A DNA stretch of 64,000 bases from Flavobacteriaceae bacterium (GTDB lineage Bacteria > Bacteroidota > Bacteroidia > Flavobacteriales > Flavobacteriaceae), in assembly GCA_018402135.1 (NCBI GenBank), contig JAGYJF010000003.1, forward strand, positions 496,001 to 560,000, given 5' to 3'. A model generated the notes under the pieces. It was not told where the DNA came from. It did not search any database and worked only from the letters and a program-made list of their open reading frames with translations. Below are positions 34,796 to 43,655 of this stretch, piece by piece. The stretch's first letter is position 1; every line of letters starts with the position of its first letter. The translations under genes were made by a program, and so were the position numbers.

Positions 34796-35725
34796 ATGCA
34801 AACTATATCAATCGCCATACACGGCGGTGCCGGAACTCTGGTAAAAGGATTAATGACTGCCCAATTGGAAGCGCAATACCAATTAACATTAAATATAGCA
34901 AGAGATGAGGGTTACTCAATTCTAGCCAATGGAGGAAACGCTATAGATGCTGTTGAAGTAGCAGTAAAATTATTAGAAGACACACCCTTATTCAATGCCG
35001 GAAAGGGAAGTGTGTTTACCAACGAAGGCACACACGAAATGGATGCAGCCATCATGGACGGTAAATCTTTGAAAGCAGGCGCGGTAAGCCTAATTTCTGG
35101 GGTTAAAAACCCAATAGCGTTGGCAAGAGACGTCATGGAAAAGAGTTACCACGTATTTTTAGCGGGAGAAGGTGCCATGCAGTTCGCCAGAATTAACGGA
35201 CATAAAATTTTAAGTCCAGAGTATTTTTACGATGAGGTGCGCTATCAGCAGTGGCAAGGTATTAAAGACAGTGATGGATTTCAATTAGATCACAGTGTAA
35301 AAAAAGATGGTAAATTCGGTACGGTTGGTGCCGTGGCATGCGACCAATACGGTAACGTTGCAGCGGCCACGTCAACAGGTGGAATGACCAACAAAAAATT
35401 TGGCCGCGTAGGCGATAGCCCGATGATTGGTGCCGGAACCTACGCCAATAATAACACTTGTGCAGTAAGCTGCACAGGAAGCGGTGAGTTTTTTATTCGC
35501 GGTGTCGTGGCTTATGATGTGTCTTGTTTAATGGAATATAAAGGTTTGTCGCTTCAAGAAGCTTCAAGAGAAGTGATTATGAAGCGGGTACTTTCCATTG
35601 GTGGCGATGGCGGATTGATAGCAGTAGATGGCAAAGGTACTATCGCTATGCCATTTAATACTGAAGGGATGTATCGGGCTTGTAAATCTTCAAATGGAGT
35701 TCAGGAAATTGCTATTTATAAATAA
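34796..35725 (+). CDS. Isoaspartyl peptidase / type III (plant-type) asparaginase
   Basis: The 309-residue N-terminal-nucleophile hydrolase starts IAIHGGAGTL and has the autocleavage site GTVGAVACDQYGNVAAATSTGG, with nucleophile T176. Two subunits form after cleavage. It also has the ligand motif GRVGDSPMIGAGTYA. There is no signal peptide, so it is cytoplasmic. Such enzymes cleave beta-Asp dipeptides. The position 1.2 kb from cyanophycinase and next to cyanophycin synthetase suggests it splits beta-Asp-Arg, the product of cyanophycinase. That link is inferred from context. Confidence 0.92.
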   Translation: MQTISIAIHGGAGTLVKGLMTAQLEAQYQLTLNIARDEGYSILANGGNAIDAVEVAVKLLEDTPLFNAGKGSVFTNEGTHEMDAAIMDGKSLKAGAVSLISGVKNPIALARDVMEKSYHVFLAGEGAMQFARINGHKILSPEYFYDEVRYQQWQGIKDSDGFQLDHSVKKDGKFGTVGAVACDQYGNVAAATSTGGMTNKKFGRVGDSPMIGAGTYANNNTCAVSCTGSGEFFIRGVVAYDVSCLMEYKGLSLQEASREVIMKRVLSIGGDGGLIAVDGKGTIAMPFNTEGMYRACKSSNGVQEIAIYK

Positions 35726-35790
35726 AATTGTTTCAAATAGCAAGCACCTAAATAGGCAACACCTTTGCAAAATCACGTAACAATAAACCC

Positions 35791-36789
35791 TTAATTCCCT
35801 TTCATACGAGTCCACAGGTCAGATAGCAACTTTTTTCCATCTCGCGCATCCTTTGTTGATTCCAAAAAGGTCACCTTGCCCAAATCATCTATCTCTATTT
35901 CATATTGAAAAACAAAGTTTTCAGATTTTGGTTCAAGGCTTAAAAGCCCAAATCGTAAATCATTAAAATAAAGTTGTTCGTTCTTTTTAATAATGGTAAA
36001 CCAACCTTCAGAAATTTCAATCATACGTTTTACATTGTTTTGATTGACGAGATCGCCCAAAAGGTCATGGTTTTTAGGATAGGTTTCAAACGCGATTGGT
36101 TTTGAGTCAAAAAACGAATAATTCCCCAGCAAATAGGCATCTTTAGTTTCAACATTGGCGCTCCAAAGGACAGTATTCAAAGGCGAAGGTCTCGTGTCTA
36201 TTTGAAGATAATTTATTTGTTGTGTTTTTAAAGCCGCTTCAAATTTTGAAAAGGCCGTCCATTTTAAAAGAAATGTTAGCAGGAGATAAGCTGAACTAAG
36301 CGCCAAACCCATGGTATTATAATAGTGGCGTTTTTTTGAGCTTTGTTTTTGTCGCATGGCGAGAATTAGGAACAATAAAAAAGGTAGTGTGTACATTGGG
36401 TCGATGACAAAAATAGTTTTAAATGCTAATCTTAGGTCTAAAGGCCAAAACAATTGCGTGCCCCAAGTAGTGTGTGCATCTAATATAGGATGTGTTAGAA
36501 ACACCCAAAAAAATAGCCAAGACCAACCTTTAAAGCTCTTATGCCTTTCGTAGTGGGACACAAGCCAACCAAAAACGGGAGCAAAAAGCACTGAAAATAA
36601 AATTGAATGTGTAAATCCCCGATGTATGGAGAGCGCGGTAACCGTATCGGTAAAATACGATGCAAAAATATCAAAATCGGGTATGGTGCCACCAATGGCG
36701 CCGTAAAGCATCGCTTTATTTCCAACTTTTTTGCCTAAAACAGCTTCACCAACTGCAGCACCTAATACAATTTGTGTAAGTGAATCCAT
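35791..36789 (-). CDS. Membrane-bound metal-dependent hydrolase (YdjM/DUF457-like)
   Basis: The 332-residue protein has an N-terminal signature MDSLTQIVLGAAVGEAVLG, then GAIGGTIPDFDI, HRGFTHSILF and THPILDAHTTWGTQLFWP. These His/Asp motifs are those of the YdjM/DUF457 family of inner-membrane hydrolases. About four membrane segments fill the first 190 residues and a soluble domain follows. Substrate is unknown. It lies between the isoaspartyl peptidase and cyanophycinase genes; a role in cyanophycin use cannot be read from it. Confidence 0.85.
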   Translation of the reverse strand: MDSLTQIVLGAAVGEAVLGKKVGNKAMLYGAIGGTIPDFDIFASYFTDTVTALSIHRGFTHSILFSVLFAPVFGWLVSHYERHKSFKGWSWLFFWVFLTHPILDAHTTWGTQLFWPLDLRLAFKTIFVIDPMYTLPFLLFLILAMRQKQSSKKRHYYNTMGLALSSAYLLLTFLLKWTAFSKFEAALKTQQINYLQIDTRPSPLNTVLWSANVETKDAYLLGNYSFFDSKPIAFETYPKNHDLLGDLVNQNNVKRMIEISEGWFTIIKKNEQLYFNDLRFGLLSLEPKSENFVFQYEIEIDDLGKVTFLESTKDARDGKKLLSDLWTRMKGN

Positions 36790-36948
36790 ATAATTTTATA
36801 AAAATAATCAGCTATACAAAGCTTGCAACTTTACAACATCGCAATCAGATAAAAAAAATCGTATGTTATGACGAAACAAAAAATCAGTAACCATTTTATG
36901 TCAAAATTGCATCTTAATAGCTACAAGAATTGCATCGAAGTACAATCT

Positions 36949-37818
36949 TTAAATAAACGGCGCCTCAATAGGTAACACACTAACTTTTCTATCCTTGATA
37001 TTGTATTGATCACCATTTGAAAGTACATGAACCGTTAGGTTAGTCATCGTCATTGGTGTTCCAGGTTCCAGTATTTTTTCATTATTATGGGTTAAAGTGC
37101 TGCCATCAAATAATATGACCATCCCAGAACCAATCACAGTGCAATCGTTACCGTTTTTTATGATGATGCCTGTGTCTTCGGCTAGACCTATTCCAAGAAG
37201 ATTGGGGAACTTGGCAACCGCTTCAGAAGTTCGCCCAAAACGGCCACGTTGAATAAAATGGGTGTCAATTATGACATCAGGTAACAAACCAAGGCCTTTT
37301 CTCATAATCACGGCGCCCTTAATAAAGCCTTCTTTTGGGCTTCCACCGGCAATCATTTCATCGGCCATTGCCATGGCTCCAGCACTCGTGCCTGCAATCA
37401 CAAAACCAGGTTCATTTTGGTAACGCTCCATCATAATTTGGTGAATGGTAGAGCCTCCAATGTGTTTTGTTATTTTAGTTTGGTCGCCTCCCGAAAACAT
37501 GATACAATTCGCGTTTTTGACCAATTCAATAGAAGATTCTCTTTCAGTGTCTTTTCGTGACCTAATATCTAAGATGTCAATATGTTCGCAACCCAAGGTA
37601 GAGAATGCAGTAATGTAATTTTCGCCAACTTCAACAGGAATGCTACTCGCGGTAGGAATTATAACCACCTTGGCATCTTTACCGCCTGCTGCTTGCATTA
37701 CGTGGTACAGAATCCCCTCTTCTATAAACTCTAAAGTGTAACGTTCATGACTTTCAATTCCTTTGTCTTCATTTCCGCCAATTGGTATCAGCGTTCCTTT
37801 GGGTAGATTGCTACTCAT
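36949..37818 (-). CDS. cphB: Cyanophycinase
   Basis: The 289-residue serine exopeptidase of the S51 family releases beta-Asp-Arg from cyanophycin. Motifs: LIPIGGNEDKG near the N-terminus, FSGGDQTKI (about 108-116), nucleophile S145 in AGTSAGAMAM and a His in DTHFIQRGRFGR (about 185), which is typical of cyanophycinase. There is no signal peptide, so it is the intracellular form. It diverges from the synthetase gene across about 100 nt, so both could share control. Confidence 0.94.
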   Translation of the reverse strand: MSSNLPKGTLIPIGGNEDKGIESHERYTLEFIEEGILYHVMQAAGGKDAKVVIIPTASSIPVEVGENYITAFSTLGCEHIDILDIRSRKDTERESSIELVKNANCIMFSGGDQTKITKHIGGSTIHQIMMERYQNEPGFVIAGTSAGAMAMADEMIAGGSPKEGFIKGAVIMRKGLGLLPDVIIDTHFIQRGRFGRTSEAVAKFPNLLGIGLAEDTGIIIKNGNDCTVIGSGMVILFDGSTLTHNNEKILEPGTPMTMTNLTVHVLSNGDQYNIKDRKVSVLPIEAPFI

Positions 37819-37920
37819 TCCTCGTTTTTTACGTTCAATTAATTATACCGCAAAATTAAACTTAAATAATTAAAAATTATTTTATATTTAACTCTAATCA
37901 ATATTCAAAATCTAAAACCT

Positions 37921-40554
37921 ATGAGAATTCGGGAAATCAATGCTATGCGTGGGCCAAATTATTGGTCTATAAGAAGACACAAATTAATTGTGATGGTTTT
38001 GGATTTGGAAGAAATGGAAGAACGTCCGTCCGACACGATTCCAGGATTTAAAGAAAGATTAGAAACCATGTTTCCATCTATGTATGAACATCGTTGCTCT
38101 GTAGGAACTCCAGGAGGCTTTTTTCAACGTGTTGAAGATGGCACATGGATGGGTCATATTATTGAACACATTGCGTTGGAAATACAAAGCTTGGCAGGAA
38201 TGGATGTCGGTTTTGGACGTACACGTGGTTATGGCGAAAAAGGCGTTTACAATGTGGTTTTTGCTTATATGGAAGAATCTGTTGGCAGATATGCAGCCAA
38301 AGCTGCCGTTAGAATTTGTGAAGCACTTGCCAATAACGAAGCTTATGATTTGTCTGACGACATTCAGCAAATGCGCGAATTACGTGAAGCCGATCGTTTG
38401 GGTCCCAGTACAGGCTCTATAATTGAAGAAGCTGAAGCACGCGGTATTCCGTGGATTAGGCTCAATAAATATTCATTGTGCCAATTAGGTTACGGAGCCA
38501 ATCAGAAGCGAATCCAGGCAACCGTTACTAGTGAAACCAGTAGCATTGGCGTAGAATTAGCCTGCGATAAAGAAGATACTAAATACTTACTTGAACAAGC
38601 GCAGGTAGAAGTGCCACGAGGCGATATTATTAAAAGGGAATCTAGTCTGGACGAGGCTTGTCGCTATGTTGGCTTTCCTTTGGTTATTAAACCTGTTGAT
38701 GGCAATCACGGTCGTGGTATTACCGTTAATATACGCAATTATGAGGATGCTTTAAAAGCGTTCAGAAACGCTAAAGAAAGCTCGCGTAATGGTAGTATTA
38801 TAGTTGAAAAATTTATTACCGGTGAAGATTACAGACTATTAGTCATCAATCATGTGCTTGTTGCCGCAGCTAAGCGTTCGCCCGCACATGTCGTTGGTAA
38901 TGGCGTTTCGACTGTTCAAGAACTAATAGATGAGGTTAACAAAGATCCCAGACGTGGTTTCGGACATGAAAAAGAACTCACCCAAATTACCGTAAACGAG
39001 CTAACTAAAACTATTATTAAGGATGCTGGATATTCTTTGGAAAGCATATTGCCAAAAAATGAAAAACTTATCTTAAAAGACACAGCAAATCTAAGCACTG
39101 GCGGTACCGCCGAAGATGTAACAGATATAATACACCCCGCTAATATTTCAATGGCTGAGCGCATTTCTAAAATTATTGATTTAGACATTTGTGGGATTGA
39201 TATTATGACTACCGATATCTCTCAACCACTTTCCGAAACAGGTGGTGCAGTTTTAGAAGTAAATGCAGGTCCTGGATTTAGAATGCATTTGGCGCCAACT
39301 ACAGGATTGCCAAGAAATGTAGCAGCTCCAGTTATTGATAAATTATTTCCAAAAGGTAATGACGGACGGATTCCTATTATTTCTATTACTGGGACCAATG
39401 GTAAAACTACCACCACCAGACTCATTGCGCATATTGTAAAAATGAATGGATATCGTGTAGGTTACACTACAAGTGACGGTGTTTACATTCAAAATAGGTT
39501 ATTAATGAAAGGAGATTGTACTGGCCCTGCAAGTACCGAGTTCGTTTTGAAAGACCCCACGGTTAATTTTGCCGTGTTAGAATGTGCGCGTGGCGGATTG
39601 TTAAGAGCTGGACTAGGCTTTAAAAAATGTGATGTTGGTATAGTAACCAATGTAGCATCTGATCATTTGGGGCTAAAAGGTATTCATACTTTAGATCAGT
39701 TGTCCAAAGTTAAAGGCGTCATTCCAGAGACAGTATTGCCAAGTGGTTATGCCATTTTAAACGCCGATGACGACTTAGTTTATGAAATGCGACGTTCGGT
39801 AAATTGCAATGTGGCACTTTTTTCTATGGATGAAAACAATCCGCGAATTAAAGCACTGCAAAGACTTAACGGAATTACGGCCATTTACGAAAATGGTTAT
39901 GTAACTATTTGTCGCGGTGAATGGAAAATGCGTGTAATGAAAGCTGAGCAAATTCCTCTGACCTTCGGTGGGAAAGCTATCTTTATGATTCAAAATGTGT
40001 TACCAGCAATTTTGGCCGCTCATGTACAGGGTATTAGTATTGAAGACATCAAAGCCGGATTAGATTCTTTTATTCCATCGGCATCTCAAACACCAGGCAG
40101 ACTTAATTTATTCGAATTTAAAAATTTTAATATCTTACTTGATTATGCTCATAACGCTGCAGGTATGCGTGCATTACAAAAATTTACCGATTCTATGCAA
40201 ACCACATGTAAAGTTGGCATTATTGCAGGTGTTGGTGATCGCCGTGAAGAAGACACGAATGCTATTGGAGCCATTGCAGCCGAAATGTTTGACGAAATTA
40301 TTATTCGTCAGGATAAAAACCTAAGAGGCAAAACGGAGGAACAACTTATTAAAATGCTTGAAGATGGCATTAAAGCAATAGATCAAAATAAAAAAACAAC
40401 CGTTATTAGATCTGAAAAAGAAGCCATTTTGCACGCTGTTCAAACCGCTAAAAAAGGTTCTTTAATTGTGTTGTGCAGTGATGTCATTCCCGATGCTCTT
40501 GAAATGGTTAAATCATTAAAGGAAAAGGAAATGCGGGGAGAAGCATTGGCCTGA
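37921..40554 (+). CDS. cphA: Cyanophycin synthetase
   Basis: The 877-residue enzyme builds the Asp-Arg storage polymer cyanophycin from L-Asp and L-Arg with ATP. It has an N-terminal CphA domain (about 1-160), an ATP-grasp domain (about 215-470, PLVIKPVDGNHGRGITVN, LEVNAGPGFRMH) and a Mur-ligase-like domain with P-loop GTNGKTT at 491-497 plus YAHNAAGMRAL near 740. Both active centres look intact and length is normal for CphA1. It faces cyanophycinase and is followed by a possible 41-codon ORF. Confidence 0.96.
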   Translation: MRIREINAMRGPNYWSIRRHKLIVMVLDLEEMEERPSDTIPGFKERLETMFPSMYEHRCSVGTPGGFFQRVEDGTWMGHIIEHIALEIQSLAGMDVGFGRTRGYGEKGVYNVVFAYMEESVGRYAAKAAVRICEALANNEAYDLSDDIQQMRELREADRLGPSTGSIIEEAEARGIPWIRLNKYSLCQLGYGANQKRIQATVTSETSSIGVELACDKEDTKYLLEQAQVEVPRGDIIKRESSLDEACRYVGFPLVIKPVDGNHGRGITVNIRNYEDALKAFRNAKESSRNGSIIVEKFITGEDYRLLVINHVLVAAAKRSPAHVVGNGVSTVQELIDEVNKDPRRGFGHEKELTQITVNELTKTIIKDAGYSLESILPKNEKLILKDTANLSTGGTAEDVTDIIHPANISMAERISKIIDLDICGIDIMTTDISQPLSETGGAVLEVNAGPGFRMHLAPTTGLPRNVAAPVIDKLFPKGNDGRIPIISITGTNGKTTTTRLIAHIVKMNGYRVGYTTSDGVYIQNRLLMKGDCTGPASTEFVLKDPTVNFAVLECARGGLLRAGLGFKKCDVGIVTNVASDHLGLKGIHTLDQLSKVKGVIPETVLPSGYAILNADDDLVYEMRRSVNCNVALFSMDENNPRIKALQRLNGITAIYENGYVTICRGEWKMRVMKAEQIPLTFGGKAIFMIQNVLPAILAAHVQGISIEDIKAGLDSFIPSASQTPGRLNLFEFKNFNILLDYAHNAAGMRALQKFTDSMQTTCKVGIIAGVGDRREEDTNAIGAIAAEMFDEIIIRQDKNLRGKTEEQLIKMLEDGIKAIDQNKKTTVIRSEKEAILHAVQTAKKGSLIVLCSDVIPDALEMVKSLKEKEMRGEALA

Positions 40555-40564
40555 ACCGCGAAAA

Positions 40565-40690
40565 ATGTTTAAGGCTTTTCGCCAAGACTGCATGGTAATT
40601 GGGTTACTCGCGGCAATATTTTTATCGTACCTTAAAAAAGGAGTTCTAAACCACGCACATCAACATCTCTATCGAGAATTGAAGTTTTAA
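40565..40690 (+). CDS. Possible 41-residue membrane peptide downstream of cphA
   Basis: An ATG 11 nt after the cphA stop opens a 41-codon frame. It has a basic N-terminus (MFKAFRQD), a hydrophobic stretch (CMVIGLLAAIFLSYL), then KKGVLNHAHQHLYRELKF, which is rich in His and Lys. It would be translated with cphA. I recognise no family. The case rests on spacing and membrane-like composition, so it may be chance. Confidence 0.35.
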   Translation: MFKAFRQDCMVIGLLAAIFLSYLKKGVLNHAHQHLYRELKF

Positions 40691-40723
40691 AAGGTGTTTA
40701 ATAATTGTTAAGTAAAAATGATA

Positions 40724-40993
40724 TTAACAAAGTTTAATTTCCTTTGTTTTAATTTGAAGACTTTTTCTGTAGGCTTTAATACTGATAATGTCGTTGCTTT
40801 TCTTTTGATTTAACTCTATAAGCTGCGCTTTTAACTGTGTGTTTAGCGTATTTTCTTTTGAAGTATTATTTGTAGTAATTGTTGTATCTTCTTTAGAGGC
40901 TTCAATTTTAACTGAAGAAACAGTAGTTGTTTCTTGTGCGAATCCTAAAATTGGCAAGAAACTTATTAAGGTTATGACTACTATTTTTTTCAT
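40724..40993 (-). CDS. Small secreted protein of unknown function
   Basis: The 89-residue protein has a clear Sec signal peptide (KKIVVITLISFLPILGFAQ). The mature part is Thr/Ser/Lys-rich, with a helical, charged second half (LKAQLIELNQKKSNDIISIKAYRKSL). No domain is recognised. Such small periplasmic proteins with a predicted coiled helix are common in the family. It stands alone between cphA and the aldehyde dehydrogenase gene. Confidence 0.65.
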   Translation of the reverse strand: MKKIVVITLISFLPILGFAQETTTVSSVKIEASKEDTTITTNNTSKENTLNTQLKAQLIELNQKKSNDIISIKAYRKSLQIKTKEIKLC

Positions 40994-41230
40994 TTTTGTA
41001 TAACTTAGTTGCTATTTACTTTGCAAAGAAACCACAGCATTGAGGTTTCATGGCATATTTTAGACCAATGCAGCTATAATTAGTTGAAATGAATCTGAAA
41101 ACATAAAACATCGATGAAATGCACTTTTTTTAATATTTCAAAAACATAGTTATTGTAAATCAGTACTTTAAAAATACTAGGATCACTTTATCTATGATAT
41201 TGTGCATAAAACCGTTAGATTTATACCAAA

Positions 41231-42646
41231 ATGAGCCTTTTTATGCCTGAAAACCCATTTTTACAGTTATTTCAGAAGCAACAACAACATCAATATGTTG
41301 TAGGAAACACATCAGTAAAAGAACGCATTCGTAAATTGAATAGTCTCAAGAAGGCTATTGAGGTCACTTATAGAAGTAAAATTCATGAGGCTTTAAAGAA
41401 GGATTTAAATAAATCCATTACTGAAACAGACCTCACAGAGATTTATCCAGTAACCAGCGAAATAAAGTTTATTAAAAAGCATCTTTGGCATTGGGTAAAA
41501 AAGCAAAGCGCACCAACACCATTATCATTTTTTGGCGCAAGTTCTTACACAAAATTTGAGCCTAAAGGGGTTTGTTTGATTATATCACCTTGGAATTTTC
41601 CGTTAAACTTAACTTTTGGCCCATTGGTTTCGGCTATTGCTGCTGGTAACACCATCATACTGAAACCATCTGAAATGACACCTCACACTTCGGCATTGAT
41701 GAAAACTATGGTGCAAGATTTGTTTGACGACAGAGTAGTGGCCTTGGTAGAAGGTGAAGTAGAAACAGCCCAGCATTTATTGAATTTACCTTTTAATCAT
41801 ATATTCTTTACGGGTTCGCCGGCAGTAGGAAAAATTGTAATGAAAGCAGCAGCAGCGCATTTAAGTTCTGTTACCTTAGAACTAGGCGGGAAATCCCCAG
41901 CTATAATTGATGAGAGTGCTAATCTAACCACTACAGCTAATCGTTTGATTTGGGGTAAGCTTGTTAATTGCGGACAAACTTGTATTGCACCAGATTACGT
42001 TATTATTAAGGAAGACTTGCTTTCGGAATTTACTAATTTATGCATCAAAGCTATAGAATCTTATTATTCCAAAAACATAGAAGCGTCTAACTCTTACGGA
42101 AGAATAGTGAATCAAAAACATTTTCAAAGACTCAAAAATTTAATTGATGAAGCTGTTAGCCAAGGGGCAAAAATTGCTTATGGTGGAAATTCTAATACTG
42201 CAGATAACTACATTCAACCTACTTTAATTACGAGTTGTAATACAGAAATGAAGATTATGCAGGAAGAAATATTTGGACCAGTATTGCCCATTATAACTTA
42301 TAAAGATGCATCCGAAATATTAAATCAGATTAATACTAACCTGAAACCATTAGCCTTATATGTATTTAGTAACAGGAAGTCTTTTATTGATAATATAATC
42401 AAAAATACGCGTGCTGGCACAACTGTAATTAACAACAATCTCATCCAATTTAACAACCATCATTTGCCATTTGGTGGTAGTAATAATAGTGGCATTGGAA
42501 AAAGTCATGGATTTTACGGTTTTAAAGAATTTTCAAATGAACGCGCCTTTATGAAACAACATTTCAAAGGGATTTCAGAATTTGTAACGCCACCTTATAC
42601 CAACTTAAAAGAGAAAATAGCAGCCTTGACTGTAAAGTGGTTTTAA
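41231..42646 (+). CDS. Aldehyde dehydrogenase (NAD(P)+)
   Basis: The 471-residue enzyme oxidises aldehydes to acids. Motifs: PWNFPLNLTFGPLVSAIAAGNTIILKPSE cofactor region (about 118-146), general base Glu in LELGGKSP (about 215), catalytic Cys in NCGQTCIAPDY (about 249) and LPFGGSNNSGIGKSHG near 413. The C-terminal hydrophobic tail resembles class 3 fatty/aromatic aldehyde dehydrogenases, but substrate is not determined. A second ATG (MPEN) 4 codons in is an alternative start. It converges with the glycosylasparaginase gene. Confidence 0.92.
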   Translation: MSLFMPENPFLQLFQKQQQHQYVVGNTSVKERIRKLNSLKKAIEVTYRSKIHEALKKDLNKSITETDLTEIYPVTSEIKFIKKHLWHWVKKQSAPTPLSFFGASSYTKFEPKGVCLIISPWNFPLNLTFGPLVSAIAAGNTIILKPSEMTPHTSALMKTMVQDLFDDRVVALVEGEVETAQHLLNLPFNHIFFTGSPAVGKIVMKAAAAHLSSVTLELGGKSPAIIDESANLTTTANRLIWGKLVNCGQTCIAPDYVIIKEDLLSEFTNLCIKAIESYYSKNIEASNSYGRIVNQKHFQRLKNLIDEAVSQGAKIAYGGNSNTADNYIQPTLITSCNTEMKIMQEEIFGPVLPIITYKDASEILNQINTNLKPLALYVFSNRKSFIDNIIKNTRAGTTVINNNLIQFNNHHLPFGGSNNSGIGKSHGFYGFKEFSNERAFMKQHFKGISEFVTPPYTNLKEKIAALTVKWF

Positions 42647-42653
42647 AAGAGAT

Positions 42654-43655
42654 TTAGGCCTTAATAATATAGTCTGCCTGAATCGTTTCATTCAAACCAT
42701 TCTGAAATTTAGTCATGCTAAAATACTGATGAATGGCGTAACTACCAGTTTCACCTTTTTTATTAACGGCGATGTAACCAACCTGAAAATTTTTATAATC
42801 ACTGTTGGGCTTGTTTACTATTCGGCTAATGGCTTCTTCGCAGGCTTGCTGTGGTGTTTTTCCTTGTCGCATTAATTCCACAACTAAAAAACTGCCCACC
42901 GTTTTAATAACCTCTTCACCCAAACCAGTGGCAACGCAACCGCCAATTTCATTATCTACAAACAATCCAGAGCCAATAATTGGACTATCACCAACGCGGC
43001 CAGCCATTTTGTATGCCAAACCGCTAGTAGTACAGGCGCCAGAAATATCTCCGTTTTGATCAATAGCTAACATTCCAATAGTATCATGATTTTCAATGTT
43101 TATAATGGGTTTATATTCGCTGTTAATTTTCCAATTTTCCCAAGCTTTTTTGGAGGCTTCGGTGAGTAAATTTTCTGGTTCAAAACCCTGTGCTATGGCA
43201 AATTGTTGCGCACCATTCCCAGCTAACATGACGTGTGGTGTTTCTTCCATGACCTTGCGAGCTACTGACACTGCATGGGTAATGTTTTGTAAATAAACAA
43301 CGGCGCCACAGTTGCCATTTTTATCCATAATACAAGCATCTAAAGTCACGTTACCATCTCTGTCTGGCAACCCGCCTTTTCCAACCGACTGGCCTTTCTC
43401 ATTGGCTTCTTCAACCATGCAGCCTTGTTCAACGGCGTCTAAAGCGGAGCCGCCATCTTGAATTATTTCCCAAGCTTTTTGTGTAGATTCCTTTACATCC
43501 CAAGTGGCTATGACTAAAGGAAGCGCATTTGTAGGTATAGCGCTAGCTTTATCATTTTTTTCAGGATTGCCTTCATTACAATTTAATATACTTGCGCTAA
43601 TTGTAAAGCCAACTCCAGTAATAGAGGCACTTTTTATAAAATTTCTTCGTTTCAT
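42654..43655 (-). CDS. Glycosylasparaginase (N4-(beta-GlcNAc)-L-asparaginase), Tat-exported
   Basis: The 333-residue Ntn hydrolase cleaves the GlcNAc-Asn bond left at the end of N-glycan breakdown. The N-terminus is a Tat-type signal (KRRNFIKSASITGVGF) with Cys26 in a lipobox-like ILNC, so it may be a Tat-exported lipoprotein. The autocleavage site is HDTIGMLAID with nucleophile T192, the glycosylasparaginase form, and GRVGDSPIIGSGLFVDN is the substrate loop. It is the last gene of the GH92-permease operon and overlaps the permease gene by 4 nt. Confidence 0.92.
   Translation of the reverse strand: MKRRNFIKSASITGVGFTISASILNCNEGNPEKNDKASAIPTNALPLVIATWDVKESTQKAWEIIQDGGSALDAVEQGCMVEEANEKGQSVGKGGLPDRDGNVTLDACIMDKNGNCGAVVYLQNITHAVSVARKVMEETPHVMLAGNGAQQFAIAQGFEPENLLTEASKKAWENWKINSEYKPIINIENHDTIGMLAIDQNGDISGACTTSGLAYKMAGRVGDSPIIGSGLFVDNEIGGCVATGLGEEVIKTVGSFLVVELMRQGKTPQQACEEAISRIVNKPNSDYKNFQVGYIAVNKKGETGSYAIHQYFSMTKFQNGLNETIQADYIIKA

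Noticed and set aside
34796-40554. Cyanophycin genes as a new biological system
   Set aside because: CphA and cyanophycinase pairs are well described; only the host context and the small ORF are of interest.
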